Made by a program: the position numbers and the translations under genes
Part shown: piece after piece, positions 1 through 7,998 of the stretch
Numbering within the stretch: the stretch's first letter is position 1
Layout of the letters: each line of letters opens with the position of its first letter
Assembly: GCA_045542485.1 (NCBI GenBank)
Contig: JAZQLC010000011.1
Span: 1 to 42,602, forward strand
DNA length: 42,602 nucleotides
Reading direction: 5' to 3'
Origin: SIG575 sp045542485
Lineage (GTDB): Bacteria; Bacillota; Clostridia; Oscillospirales; Acutalibacteraceae
Notes under the pieces: generated by a model
What the model was told of the DNA's origin: nothing
The model's input: only the letters and a program-made list of their open reading frames with translations
Database searches by the model: none

Positions 1-7
1 TTTTTTG

Positions 8-36
8 TTGACTTTTGTTTGTCAGTAGATTAAAAT
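8..36 (+). promoter_or_regulatory. Sigma-A promoter of the SHOCT membrane protein
   Basis: TTGACT (8-13), a 17-bp spacer, then TAAAAT (31-36). This places the transcript start near 43 and leaves a short leader before the start codon at 69. Confidence 0.75.
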
Positions 37-68
37 ATAAAAAGAAAACAGACACAGGAGGTTCGGAT

Positions 69-959
69 ATGAATATCAATCAGAATTATCAGACGACTAT
101 TTCCTCGATTGTAAACCACGAGTACGGAATCGTCCAGAATATAAGAGTATGTAAAAGTATGCTCGACAATGGTGCTTTAACGCCGGAAGAATATTCAAGC
201 AGAAAGCAGACGGCATTGTTTTCTGAATATGTCAATCCTATGTCAGCGATTAAACCGAAGAAAAGCGGACTTTACTTTCTCACCGGTGTTATGTTTCTTG
301 TGGTAACTTTGTTAGGGATAATAGCAACTTCTTTGGTTACCGCAGCAACGGACGCTTCTTATACAATGACGCCCTGGCAGATTCTGGGCGAAGTTTTATC
401 TTTTGTAATTGCAATTGCTTATTTTATGAAAAATGATAAGTTTATATCTGTCTTATGGTTTGCGAAGATTATACCTGAGATGGTATATATTTTTGGTTAT
501 CTCAAATCGGATTTTGGAATTCAGACAATAACAACAATTGTGGTTAATGTCCTTTTCATAATAGTCTGTGCTTTGTTCGGTTGTGTCCATTTGAAAATAA
601 ACAAGTCAGAAATCGGAAATCTTTCAAAAATACTTTTGACAGTCGTATTAGTACATAGATTTCTTTTGCTGCTGCTTACACTTGGCTTTTTCAACGGCTC
701 GTTTTCACTTGATTTTATGACTATATCGGCGAATTTTTTTGGTTTTCTGATTAATTTTTTGCCTTGGTTAGCTGCTGTTTTGCTTATTTTGGAAAGTTCC
801 AAGAAAAAGAATACTGAGTACGCCCCGGATATGTTCTTTCCTCTTGAAGCTGCAGGTAATCTTATTATGGAATACAAAACACTTCTTGATATCGGCGCAA
901 TTACACCTGAAGAATTTGAAGCAAAAAGGGTAAGTCTTCTTTCCAAAACAAATCAGTAG
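69..959 (+). CDS. Six-TM membrane protein flanked by two SHOCT-like motifs
   Basis: This is a 296-residue membrane protein of unknown function. Six hydrophobic segments lie at about residues 67-92, 103-120, 128-145, 154-175, 187-208 and 222-243. The soluble ends carry the same motif twice: MLDNGALTPEEY near residues 31-42 and LLDIGAITPEEF near 272-283. Both match the short C-terminal oligomerisation motif (SHOCT) often found at protein ends. The ATG at 69 is chosen because AGGAGG sits 7 bases upstream; an upstream TTG in frame at 15 lies inside the promoter and is unlikely. It appears monocistronic, followed by the Cys-rich small gene. SHOCT motifs are thought to mediate oligomerisation, so a self-assembling membrane complex is an inference. 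Confidence 0.8.
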   Translation: MNINQNYQTTISSIVNHEYGIVQNIRVCKSMLDNGALTPEEYSSRKQTALFSEYVNPMSAIKPKKSGLYFLTGVMFLVVTLLGIIATSLVTAATDASYTMTPWQILGEVLSFVIAIAYFMKNDKFISVLWFAKIIPEMVYIFGYLKSDFGIQTITTIVVNVLFIIVCALFGCVHLKINKSEIGNLSKILLTVVLVHRFLLLLLTLGFFNGSFSLDFMTISANFFGFLINFLPWLAAVLLILESSKKKNTEYAPDMFFPLEAAGNLIMEYKTLLDIGAITPEEFEAKRVSLLSKTNQ

Positions 960-987
960 TCACACCTTTTTGTATCCTCCATATAAT
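959..987 (+). promoter_or_regulatory. Possible promoter of the Cys-rich small gene
   Basis: A perfect TATAAT lies at 982-987, with a weak GTCACA (959-964) 17 bp upstream that overlaps the previous stop codon. The -10 box is convincing and the -35 box is poor. Confidence 0.5.
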
Positions 988-993
988 GGAATG

Positions 994-1016
994 TAGGGCG
1001 AGGGAAACCTCACCTA
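994..1016 (+). promoter_or_regulatory. GAAA-capped leader hairpin
   Basis: TAGG and GAGG pair with CCTC and CCTA around a GAAA tetraloop, with a small internal loop (GC opposite A). The hairpin ends a few bases before the AAAGGAGG ribosome binding site of the gene at 1038. It could stabilise the mRNA or modulate initiation. Confidence 0.45.
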
Positions 1017-1037
1017 AACCTGAAAGGAGGAAACAAT

Positions 1038-1196
1038 ATGTGTAACTCATTATTCGGTGGTGGCAGCTGCTCTTGGATTATCATCCTTATTCTCATCCTT
1101 GCTTGTTGCGGCGATAACGGCTCAAACGCTTGCGGTTGCGGCTGTGCACGTGAGACATCCTGCGGTTGCGCTAACAACTGTGGCTGCGGTTGCTGA
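1038..1196 (+). CDS. Cys-rich small membrane protein (52 aa)
   Basis: This 52-residue gene is too short for ordinary ORF calling. It has a near-perfect ribosome binding site (AAAGGAGG, 7 bases before ATG) and a promoter and terminator of its own. The protein has a short N-terminus, a hydrophobic run WIIILILILA (13-22), then a tail in which 10 of 30 residues are Cys, arranged as CC and repeated CGCGC pairs; there are 12 Cys in total. Small Gly/Cys-rich proteins with this plan recur in Clostridia and are, as I recall, often labelled chorion-class high-cysteine proteins, a name that says nothing about function. Possible roles are a spore-coat or envelope component, a metal or thiol buffer, or a modified peptide. 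No function is assigned. Confidence 0.75.
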   Translation: MCNSLFGGGSCSWIIILILILACCGDNGSNACGCGCARETSCGCANNCGCGC

Positions 1197-1221
1197 CTGA
1201 GATAGTAGCATCCTGACCTGA

Positions 1222-1257
1222 AAAGACCCTCTGTGACGCAAGTCGCAGAGGGTCTTT
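1222..1257. terminator. Bidirectional intrinsic terminator with GCAA tetraloop
   Basis: A 16-bp stem with one G-U pair is closed by a GCAA (GNRA) tetraloop and flanked by A and T runs on both sides. It serves the Cys-rich gene on the + strand and rubrerythrin on the - strand. Confidence 0.9.
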
Positions 1258-1292
1258 GTCTGTTATTTTCAGTCGGTTTTGCCGACAGTTTC

Positions 1293-1835
1293 TCAATAGT
1301 TTTCAGCTTTGATTTCAAAGTATGCTTTGGGATGTGCACAAACGGGGCAGAGATCGGGTGCAGCCTTGCCTACCACGATGTGGCCACAGTTACGGCATTT
1401 CCAGATTGCGTCGCCGTCTTTTGAGAATACAATACCGTCCTTGATGTTTGCAAGGAGCTTCAGATAACGCTCTTCGTGCTCTTTTTCGATTTTAGCAACC
1501 ATTTCAAAGAGTGCTGCGATTTCGTCAAAGCCTTCTTCTTTGGCTTCCTTTGCAAAACCTGCATACATATCTGTCCACTCGTAGTTTTCACCTGCAGCGG
1601 CATCTTCAAGGTTTTCTATTGTTGAGGGTACTGCGCCTCCGTGGAGAAGCCTGAACCAGATTTTTGCGTGTTCCTTTTCGTTTTCTGCAGTTTCAAGGAA
1701 GAGTGCTGCAATCTGCTCGTAGCCGTCTTTCTTTGCCTTACTTGCATAGTAGGTGTACTTGTTTCTTGCCTGTGATTCACCTGCGAATGCAGCCATAAGG
1801 TTGGCTTCTGTTCTTGTGCCTTTGAGTTCTTTCAT
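1293..1835 (-). CDS. Rubrerythrin
   Basis: Rubrerythrin reduces hydrogen peroxide in anaerobes, taking electrons from rubredoxin-type donors in the cytoplasm. The 180-residue protein has an N-terminal ferritin-like four-helix domain with the expected Glu/His ligands (E20, E53, H56, E97, and E117/H120 in EKEHEERY). It ends in a rubredoxin domain with CRNC (147-150) and CPVC (163-166). The length is close to the usual ~190. Start: ATG preceded by AGGAGG. It follows tadA by 52 bases but has its own plausible promoter. Its presence supports an anaerobic, oxygen-stress-adapted host. Confidence 0.96.
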   Translation of the reverse strand: MKELKGTRTEANLMAAFAGESQARNKYTYYASKAKKDGYEQIAALFLETAENEKEHAKIWFRLLHGGAVPSTIENLEDAAAGENYEWTDMYAGFAKEAKEEGFDEIAALFEMVAKIEKEHEERYLKLLANIKDGIVFSKDGDAIWKCRNCGHIVVGKAAPDLCPVCAHPKAYFEIKAENY

Positions 1836-1859
1836 TGTGGATTCCTCCTGTATAAATTT

Positions 1860-1887
1860 ATTATATTGTTTCCGTTGTAAGTGGAAA
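1860..1887 (-). promoter_or_regulatory. Possible rubrerythrin promoter
   Basis: Read on the minus strand: TTTCCA (1882-1887), a 16-bp spacer, TATAAT (1860-1865), followed by the AGGAGG of rubrerythrin. The -35 match is 4 of 6. Confidence 0.55.
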
Positions 1888-2340
1888 TTATTTTTTGTTT
1901 CTTAAATTTCTGAAAAAGTTTGTAAGAATCTGAGAGCATTCTTCTTCGCAGACGCCTCTGACGATTTCAGGCTTGTGATTGTAGGGGAGTTCAAATAAAT
2001 TCACTACACTTCCCACAGACCCTGCCTTGTAATCTGAAGCGCCGTAGACAAGCCGTCTGATACGGGAATTTATAATTGCACCCGTACACATGGGACAAGG
2101 CTCAAGTGTCACATACAAATCGCATTTCCACAATCTCCAGCCACCGAGAGTTCTACACGCTTCGTTAATGGCTTCGATTTCTGCGTGAGCAAGAGCGTTT
2201 TTGTCTTTCTCCCGTCTGTTTCTGCCTCTGCCCACAATCTCGCCGTCCCACACCGCCACGGCACCTACGGGGACTTCGCCTTCCTTTGCTGATTTCTCAG
2301 CAAGACGAAGGGCTTCTTTCATAAAAAATATATCATCCAT
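1888..2340 (-). CDS. tadA: tRNA-specific adenosine deaminase TadA
   Basis: TadA converts adenosine 34 to inosine in the anticodon of tRNA-Arg(ACG), a zinc-dependent cytoplasmic reaction. The 150-residue protein shows the deaminase signature H52-A-E54 (proton shuttle Glu) and P81-C-P-M-C85, with His52, Cys82 and Cys85 as the zinc ligands. Length is typical. Its ATG overlaps the TAA of the upstream CPBP gene by one base (TAATG), so the two are translationally coupled. Confidence 0.96.
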   Translation of the reverse strand: MDDIFFMKEALRLAEKSAKEGEVPVGAVAVWDGEIVGRGRNRREKDKNALAHAEIEAINEACRTLGGWRLWKCDLYVTLEPCPMCTGAIINSRIRRLVYGASDYKAGSVGSVVNLFELPYNHKPEIVRGVCEEECSQILTNFFRNLRNKK

Positions 2341-3353
2341 TATAAATCACCGAAAATTGTATAGACGAGCATAATCGCAATTGAAATCATCATTGGTATA
2401 CTCAGCAGGAATGAAGAAAGCTTTGCTTTCACGGGAAGTCTCGGCATAGGATTTTTCATAAGGACTTTCTTTTTTGTTGTCACAACTAAGCCGACTGCTG
2501 ACAGAACACCTGCTACTGCAATAATGATTAAAACAACCATATAAACCACATTGGTAAGCTCAGGGTTTATTTCATTCATAACATTTACCACAACTGCGAA
2601 AGCGTTGTTGAGTGCATGGATGATTATTGAGGGCCAGACGGAGTTTGCAAGTATTGCGATATATCCGAAAACCAGTCCTGCGATAAAAGCGAAAATTCCC
2701 TGAACTGCATTTCTGTGCATCAGACCGAAAACAAGAGCGGTCATAACAATTGCAAACTTATCGCCGTATTTACGCAGAGGCTGCAAGGTAACACAGCGCA
2801 GTGCAAATTCTTCGATTATTGCAGGGGGAACGATTGTTGAAAAAGCAAAGAGAAACAATGCACTTCCGCTTGTAGGAACTTCATAGTCAGGGACGGATGT
2901 GAGTGTGATTCCGATTGCCTCAAAAAGAGCGGAAATCCAGGATGAAATATAATCTCCTGCAATACAGAGCATAAGACCGAATGGAATGGTCAGCCAAAAA
3001 ACAGGGGGAGATGATGGCTTTTCCAGACTGAGAATAACCCGTTCTTTATCTTCCTTGTCCCCGATGATGTAAACAAATAAAAAGGGTATAAAAAGGAAAA
3101 AGACCATCAGGAGCATTTCTACGCAGTATTGAAAGGAGAAGTTTTCAAAATAAAAATCGTAAAGACCGGTAATGCTAAGTCCTAAACTCAGCACAAGCGG
3201 TGCAGCGAGAAAACAAAGAATGCAAAGTCCTGTGCGATTGGCGTGTTTTCTGATAGATTTCTTGTGTTCGAGATTTCTTGCGAAAATATTTTCTGAAAAT
3301 GGGTCGTATTCCTCGAATTCGAAATCGTCGTCATCGAAATCAAAGTCTTTCAT
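2340..3353 (-). CDS. CPBP (CAAX/Abi) family intramembrane metalloprotease homologue
   Basis: This is a 337-residue polytopic membrane protein with the three CPBP motifs: E181-E-x3-R186, F-x3-H213, and H246-x3-N250. The family includes CAAX prenyl proteases, bacteriocin self-immunity proteins and regulators of lipid or peptide processing. The first ~18 residues are strikingly acidic (MKDFDFDDDDFEFEEYD) and precede the first membrane segment, so a charged cytoplasmic tail is likely. It has a good GGAAAGGAG ribosome binding site and is coupled to tadA by a one-base overlap. No promoter is obvious between it and the lipoprotein terminator, so readthrough or an overlapping promoter is possible. 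Substrate unknown. Confidence 0.88.
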   Translation of the reverse strand: MKDFDFDDDDFEFEEYDPFSENIFARNLEHKKSIRKHANRTGLCILCFLAAPLVLSLGLSITGLYDFYFENFSFQYCVEMLLMVFFLFIPFLFVYIIGDKEDKERVILSLEKPSSPPVFWLTIPFGLMLCIAGDYISSWISALFEAIGITLTSVPDYEVPTSGSALFLFAFSTIVPPAIIEEFALRCVTLQPLRKYGDKFAIVMTALVFGLMHRNAVQGIFAFIAGLVFGYIAILANSVWPSIIIHALNNAFAVVVNVMNEINPELTNVVYMVVLIIIAVAGVLSAVGLVVTTKKKVLMKNPMPRLPVKAKLSSFLLSIPMMISIAIMLVYTIFGDL

Positions 3354-3389
3354 AATTTCTCTCCTTTCCTGTTATTTTTGACAAATAAA

Positions 3390-3420
3390 GCCGCTGAAAT
3401 TCATAAATGAATACAGCGGC
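3390..3420 (-). terminator. Terminator of the lipoprotein gene
   Basis: GCCGCTG pairs with CAGCGGC, and an inner ATTCAT/ATGAAT helix extends the stem. On the minus strand it is followed by TTTATTT. Confidence 0.75.
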
Positions 3421-3437
3421 AAGTTTTAGTTAGGGAA

Positions 3438-4247
3438 TCAGTCCTCTACGGGTTCTGTCCAGTTAACTGTGTAGTTTTCGTTTTCGTTAAGATTGAATGT
3501 AACCTTTTCGTTTTTAACTCCGGCAAATTCACCCTGACCTGTAACATCAGCTGTAACCTTGATAACTCTTGAGTATGAAGCTGAAATGATTCTGTCAGTA
3601 CCTCTTTCAACTCTGCAAACGATTCTACCGCCATTGTATTCAACATCGTAATCGTTTACTGTGAGAAGGTTGTTTGCTTTTGCGATTTCGCTGAGGATAG
3701 CTTCTTTATCGTTTGTGTTGAAAACCTTGCTCAGACCGTCTGCTTCAAGGGGAGTTGCATCATCCTTGAAATCAATTGTGATAACGAAGTAGTCATCTGT
3801 CTGTGAGCAGGTAGCAAGTTTGACCTGCTTGAAGTCAACAATACTTGCAACTGAGGAGCCTTCAAGGGGATAAACTTCAACGGGAGTACCCTCAAGGTTT
3901 CTGTCTACAAATTTATCTCCTGCATATTTGATAACAAAATTTGCAACTGTGGGGAATGCAGCTTTGAGGTGTTCGTTTTCGCTTTCAAAGCTGTTTGTTG
4001 AGAAATCTCTGCTGAGAGTTACATTGAAGGGGTCATCCTTCTTGAGTTCTGCAGAAACTCTGTTGAAGTAATCAACAATTTCCTTTGTGTTAGAGGGCTT
4101 TTCGGATTTGTTTGTGTAGGGAACAGTAACTGTTGTCTCTTCTACGAAAAATTCCTGAACCTTGTCAGAGATAGAACAAGATGCAAGTGTAAAAACGATA
4201 ATGCCTGTTAAAATAACGGCAAGAATTTTTTTGATTGTGTTTTTCAT
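3438..4247 (-). CDS. Secreted lipoprotein of unknown function
   Basis: The 269-residue protein starts with a basic N-terminus and a hydrophobic segment ending in the lipobox L-A-S-C24. It should be diacylglyceryl-modified and anchored on the outer face of the membrane. The mature part is rich in beta-prone segments with no motif that I recognise, and includes the short spacer ETTVTVPYTNKSEKPSNT after the anchor. Start: ATG with GAGGAGG upstream. It has its own promoter and terminator, so it is probably monocistronic. Function not assigned. Confidence 0.8.
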   Translation of the reverse strand: MKNTIKKILAVILTGIIVFTLASCSISDKVQEFFVEETTVTVPYTNKSEKPSNTKEIVDYFNRVSAELKKDDPFNVTLSRDFSTNSFESENEHLKAAFPTVANFVIKYAGDKFVDRNLEGTPVEVYPLEGSSVASIVDFKQVKLATCSQTDDYFVITIDFKDDATPLEADGLSKVFNTNDKEAILSEIAKANNLLTVNDYDVEYNGGRIVCRVERGTDRIISASYSRVIKVTADVTGQGEFAGVKNEKVTFNLNENENYTVNWTEPVED

Positions 4248-4287
4248 AAATAATCCTCCTCAGAGTAAAACAATATCGTCAAAAAAC

Positions 4288-4315
4288 ATTGTATCACAAA
4301 TTTTCAGATTTTCAT
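4288..4315 (-). promoter_or_regulatory. Promoter of the lipoprotein gene
   Basis: On the minus strand: ATGAAA (4310-4315), a 16-bp spacer with an extended TG just before the -10, then TACAAT (4288-4293). The extended -10 compensates for the weak -35. Confidence 0.55.
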
Positions 4316-4362
4316 AGCTATTTTTTAAAATTTTTGGAAAAAATTTATAAAATTATTGTACT

Positions 4363-5550
4363 TTATTGTTCCTCGTACAAAAATACGGCTGAAACCACTG
4401 CCTTGAGGGCTGTTTCGATAGTCTTGACTTTCATATCCTCAAAGGTATCAGGCATTTTTGTGTGATTCTCAGGCAGTGCAGTGAGTGCACAAGCATCGAA
4501 GCCTGATGCAGAAAGGGCAGAAGAATCAGGTAAGTATTTTCCCTGAAGAGAGGATGCGCCGATTTCTGTTTCCGTATCTTCCGCACCGAGTCTGATGAAA
4601 TCTGATGATTTTTCTGAATTTTTTCCTGTAATGATACCCAGATTCTTTTCTTCACAGGCAACAGAGTCAAGGTTTACACAGATTGTGGGGATATCCTTGA
4701 ATTCTCCGGAGTGAGCGTTTGCAAAGGCTTTTGCACCTGCTGAGTCGTATTCGTGGGCACTTGTGATAAGAACGCAGATTTCAAGAGAGGGCATCTCAAT
4801 GGAGTTATCCTTGAGATATTTGAGAACTGCGATTGATGAGAATGCACCTGAAAGATTCTTTGAAGCTCCGTCGGAAAACTCCTTGCTGTCTGCAAAGACG
4901 GGGATAAGAGCGACGGGGATGAAAAGAATAAGCGCAAGAGACGCGAATCTGAGTGAAGGCACAGTTGTGAACAAATCAAAATATGCGCTGATGAACATAA
5001 CTGCGATAGTCAGGATGAAACCTGCAACCGTTACAAACATAAAGGGAAGAGCAGAAAACTTCTGTTTTTTTGCTGAGTCGCTGTTAGCTACAAGGATAAG
5101 CCTTTTTGTCGCTTCCTTGTCTGCCTTTCTCACAGCGAAGATGTTTTCGCTTTCGCCTTTGCCTGAAATAAGTTTACGGGTAAAGCCTGTGAAGATGTTT
5201 GCAACACCTGCAATTACAAAAACTGCTGTTAGTATTGCAGGGATTGTATCCTCGGGGAAAACGCCGAAGCATTCGAGAATCACAAGAATTACTGCAAGAG
5301 AAAGAAGAATAACCGTGAAAAGATTTTCGCTCAGTGCAGTTGTCTTTGAAAACCTGAAGCTTTCTTTTTTTACACTGTCTGCGCAGGTCTCAAGCTCACT
5401 TACAAGGTGATTCTGAAGTTCTTTTTCTTTTTCGCCCCCTGCAGGACGGCTGCCGTAATTTTTACAGGCATTTTTTGACTGTCTGTAAGAGTAGTTTACA
5501 TACTCTCTGATTTTTGAATCATAATTTTTAACACTGTCTTTGGCTTTCAT
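4363..5550 (-). CDS. M28 peptidase-like membrane protein, probably a pseudoenzyme
   Basis: The 395-residue protein keeps the layout of M28 (aminopeptidase Y-like) metallopeptidases. An N-terminal YGSRPAGGEKEKELQ segment resembles the family's entry motif, then come four membrane segments (about 76-97, 103-122, 168-192, 198-220), then the catalytic-fold landmarks. Several metal ligands look lost: N156-S-D158-S replaces the usual AHxDS, S-K231-N-L-S-G replaces the D-D-N-x-S-G bridging Asp, and H266-E267 replaces the Glu-Glu pair. D295 (NLDS) and H363 (NHTKMPDT) remain. It is probably inactive or has altered metal use; a regulatory or binding role is inference. It lies 39 bp downstream of trpS in the same direction and is probably in that operon. 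Confidence 0.7.
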   Translation of the reverse strand: MKAKDSVKNYDSKIREYVNYSYRQSKNACKNYGSRPAGGEKEKELQNHLVSELETCADSVKKESFRFSKTTALSENLFTVILLSLAVILVILECFGVFPEDTIPAILTAVFVIAGVANIFTGFTRKLISGKGESENIFAVRKADKEATKRLILVANSDSAKKQKFSALPFMFVTVAGFILTIAVMFISAYFDLFTTVPSLRFASLALILFIPVALIPVFADSKEFSDGASKNLSGAFSSIAVLKYLKDNSIEMPSLEICVLITSAHEYDSAGAKAFANAHSGEFKDIPTICVNLDSVACEEKNLGIITGKNSEKSSDFIRLGAEDTETEIGASSLQGKYLPDSSALSASGFDACALTALPENHTKMPDTFEDMKVKTIETALKAVVSAVFLYEEQ

Positions 5551-5589
5551 AGAAAAACCTCCAATATTTAACAGGCTGTCAAACCTGTG

Positions 5590-6597
5590 TTATCTGAGAA
5601 CATAACCGATTTTCTTCATAGTCTTGTCGAGAGTTCTCTGTGAAATTCTTGTTGCGATGTCAGCACCCTTTGCCATCATTTCCTTAAGCATAGCAGGGTC
5701 TTTCATATACATCTCAAAGCTTTCACGGATGGGGCGGAGCTCTTCGACAACGGCTTCACCTACTGCAGTTTTGAAATCGCCGTAGCCTTTACCTGCAAAC
5801 TCTCTCTCAATCTGCTCATAGTCAAGACCTGTACAGCAGGAATAGATGTTCATAAGGTTTGAAACACCGGGCTTGTTTTCTTCGTCGAAGTGAACGGAAG
5901 ATTCGCTGTCTGTAACTGCAGAGCGCATTTTCTTCATAATTGTTTCAGGCTTATCCAGCATAGAGATGAAAGACTTTGTGTTTTCGTCTGACTTGCTCAT
6001 CTTCTTTGAGGGGTCCTGAAGCGACATAATTCTCGCACCTGCTTTGGGGATGTAAGGCTCGGGAATTGTGAAAACGTTGCCGTACATACCGTTGAAGCGT
6101 TCTGCGATGTCTCTTGCAATTTCAAGATGCTGTTTCTGGTCAGCACCTACGGGAACAAAATCTGCCTGATAGAGAAGAATATCAGCAGCCATAAGAACGG
6201 GATATGAGAAGAGACCTACATTGATATTATCTGCGTGAGAGCGTGATTTATCTTTGAACTGAGTCATTCTGCTCATTTCACCGAACTGTGTATAACAGTT
6301 GAGAATCCATGCAAGCTGAGCGTGGGTAGGAACCTGGCTCTGAACAAAAACGATGCTCTTTTCGGGAGAAAGACCGATTGAGAGAAGAAGAGCATATGCT
6401 TCAATAATCTGCTTTCTGAACTGCTGAGGTTCCTGCCTTACGGTGATTGCGTGAAGGTCAGCGACAGCATATGCAGCATCGAAATCGTCCTCGAGAGCCT
6501 TCCAGTTTTTAAGAGCACCCAGATAGTTGCCTAAAGTAGGTGTGCCTGTGGGCTGGATACAACTGAGTATTTTCTTTTTCTTTTCTGTGTTTTCCAT
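5590..6597 (-). CDS. trpS: Tryptophan--tRNA ligase
   Basis: TrpS is a class I aminoacyl-tRNA synthetase that charges tRNA-Trp using ATP. The 335-residue protein shows the HIGH-equivalent TPTLGNYLG near residues 20-28, G-A-D-Q-K-Q-H (151-157), and K199-M-S-K-S203. Length is typical of bacterial TrpS. It starts 10 bp after the aminotransferase stop, so the two share a transcript. No T-box is visible: the leader from the aminotransferase promoter is only about 50 nt. Confidence 0.97.
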   Translation of the reverse strand: MENTEKKKKILSCIQPTGTPTLGNYLGALKNWKALEDDFDAAYAVADLHAITVRQEPQQFRKQIIEAYALLLSIGLSPEKSIVFVQSQVPTHAQLAWILNCYTQFGEMSRMTQFKDKSRSHADNINVGLFSYPVLMAADILLYQADFVPVGADQKQHLEIARDIAERFNGMYGNVFTIPEPYIPKAGARIMSLQDPSKKMSKSDENTKSFISMLDKPETIMKKMRSAVTDSESSVHFDEENKPGVSNLMNIYSCCTGLDYEQIEREFAGKGYGDFKTAVGEAVVEELRPIRESFEMYMKDPAMLKEMMAKGADIATRISQRTLDKTMKKIGYVLR

Positions 6598-6607
6598 TAT
6601 TTCAACC

Positions 6608-7786
6608 TCATTTCAGGATATTGCCGAGAATTTCAATGCCTTTGACGATTTTGTCGTCTGAAGGAGTTGAGAAATTCATTCTGAAGCACTGAGTTTTATC
6701 ATCAGCGTTCATCATAAATGCAGTGCCGGGAACAACTGCAACCTTGTTCTTTACGGCTTCTGCACAGAATGAAAGCATATCAATGCCGTCATTCAACTTG
6801 CACCAGACGAAGAGACCACCCTCGGGACGGACATATGTTACCTTATCGCCAAGGTATTTGTCTGTTGCGTCGCACATAATCTCAAGCTTTGATTTGTAGA
6901 TTCTGCAAATCTTTGAGATATGTTCTTCAAAGTTATAATCTCTCATCCATCTGTAAACGATGAGCTGATTGAGCATGGGAGTGTGAACATCGGCAGCCTG
7001 TTTGCCTACTGTCATTTTTGCGATAATGCTCTGGGGAGCGATAACGTATCCCACACGCATACCGGGTGAAAGAATTTTCGAGAATGAGCCGCCGTAAATT
7101 ACTATGCCGTCTTCGTCGAAGCTTTTGATTGCAGGTATGTGTTCACCGCTTACTCTCAGGTCGCCGTAGGGGTTATCCTCAACAATGAGAACGTTATACT
7201 TTTTGGCAAGTTCGTAAACTGCCTTTCTCTTCTCAAGAGACATTGTAACACCTGAGGGATTCTGGAAGTTGGGGATTGTGTAGATGAATTTTACATTCTT
7301 TTCTGTTCTGAGAGCCTCTTCAAGCTTTTCGATGTTCATACCGTCTGATTCAACATCAACACCGCGAAGACGCGCGTTGTATGAACGGAAGCAGTTCAGT
7401 GAGCCGATAAATGAGGGACATTCGCAGATTACTGTGTCGCCTTCGTTGAGGAGAACCTTTGAAGCAAGGTCCATAATCTGCTGCGCACCTGATGTGATGA
7501 TAATGCTGTCTGAATCTCTGCCGATGTTGTGCTTTTCTTTCATATATGATGAAATGATTTCGCGAAGGGGATTGTAGCCCTCAGTCACGCCGTACTGCAA
7601 AGCGAGGATGGGGTCTTCTTCGAGAAGCTCAGCAGTGATTTTCTTCACTTCCTCAGTGGGGAAAGCTTCTGCGGAGGGGTTACCTGCAGCGAGAGGGATA
7701 ACTCCCGGGTCAGATGTAGCTTTTAAAATTTCTCTGATAGCAGAGGGCTTCAGAGAAGAAATCTTGTCGGAAAAAATGTAATCCAT
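6608..7786 (-). CDS. PLP-dependent aminotransferase (2-aminoadipate/MocR-like class I)
   Basis: This fold-type I PLP enzyme has 392 residues. The Schiff-base lysine is K237 in GGSFSKILSPG, the pyridine-ring Asp is in VEDNPYGDLR (about residue 204), and PNFQNPSG is the motif typical of the LysN/aromatic aminotransferase branch that also forms the MocR C-terminus. There is no N-terminal helix-turn-helix, so it is the enzyme form. A GTG start 36 bases upstream (7822) is in frame, but AAAGGAG lies directly before the ATG at 7786, so that start is preferred. It leads the operon with trpS. Substrate cannot be fixed from sequence; aromatic amino acids or 2-aminoadipate are reasonable. Confidence 0.9.
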   Translation of the reverse strand: MDYIFSDKISSLKPSAIREILKATSDPGVIPLAAGNPSAEAFPTEEVKKITAELLEEDPILALQYGVTEGYNPLREIISSYMKEKHNIGRDSDSIIITSGAQQIMDLASKVLLNEGDTVICECPSFIGSLNCFRSYNARLRGVDVESDGMNIEKLEEALRTEKNVKFIYTIPNFQNPSGVTMSLEKRKAVYELAKKYNVLIVEDNPYGDLRVSGEHIPAIKSFDEDGIVIYGGSFSKILSPGMRVGYVIAPQSIIAKMTVGKQAADVHTPMLNQLIVYRWMRDYNFEEHISKICRIYKSKLEIMCDATDKYLGDKVTYVRPEGGLFVWCKLNDGIDMLSFCAEAVKNKVAVVPGTAFMMNADDKTQCFRMNFSTPSDDKIVKGIEILGNILK

Positions 7787-7840
7787 AAAAATATTGCTCC
7801 TTTTGTGCCTTTCAGGGTACACTTATCATAATAATGCGTT

Positions 7841-7869
7841 ATTATACCATATAATAGAAAATAAATCAA
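7841..7869 (-). promoter_or_regulatory. Promoter of the aminotransferase-trpS operon
   Basis: On the minus strand: TTGATT (7864-7869), a 17-bp spacer, TATAAT (7841-7846). Confidence 0.85.
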
Positions 7870-7928
7870 GTTTATTCACTCTCTATATAAATAGTGCTAT
7901 TTTTTTCGAATTCTTTTATAATTAGATG

Positions 7929-7957
7929 ATGACAAAGCGGATTTTTTGTGATACAAT
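7929..7957 (+). promoter_or_regulatory. Promoter of the ddl-argS-pth operon
   Basis: ATGACA (7929-7934), a 17-bp spacer, TACAAT (7952-7957). It is divergent from the aminotransferase promoter about 60 bp away. Confidence 0.75.
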
Positions 7958-7998
7958 ATTATGTAAATCTAAAAAACTATATTTTTGGGAGAATTAAA

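Noticed and set aside
1010..1339. 109-codon minus-strand frame over the Cys-rich gene and terminator
   Set aside because: It is the antisense of the Cys-rich gene (CGC repeats read as PQPQ) and crosses a strong terminator.
7786..7840. T-box riboswitch expected before a trpS operon
   Set aside because: The leader from the promoter is only about 50 nt, with no specifier-loop or T-box sequence.
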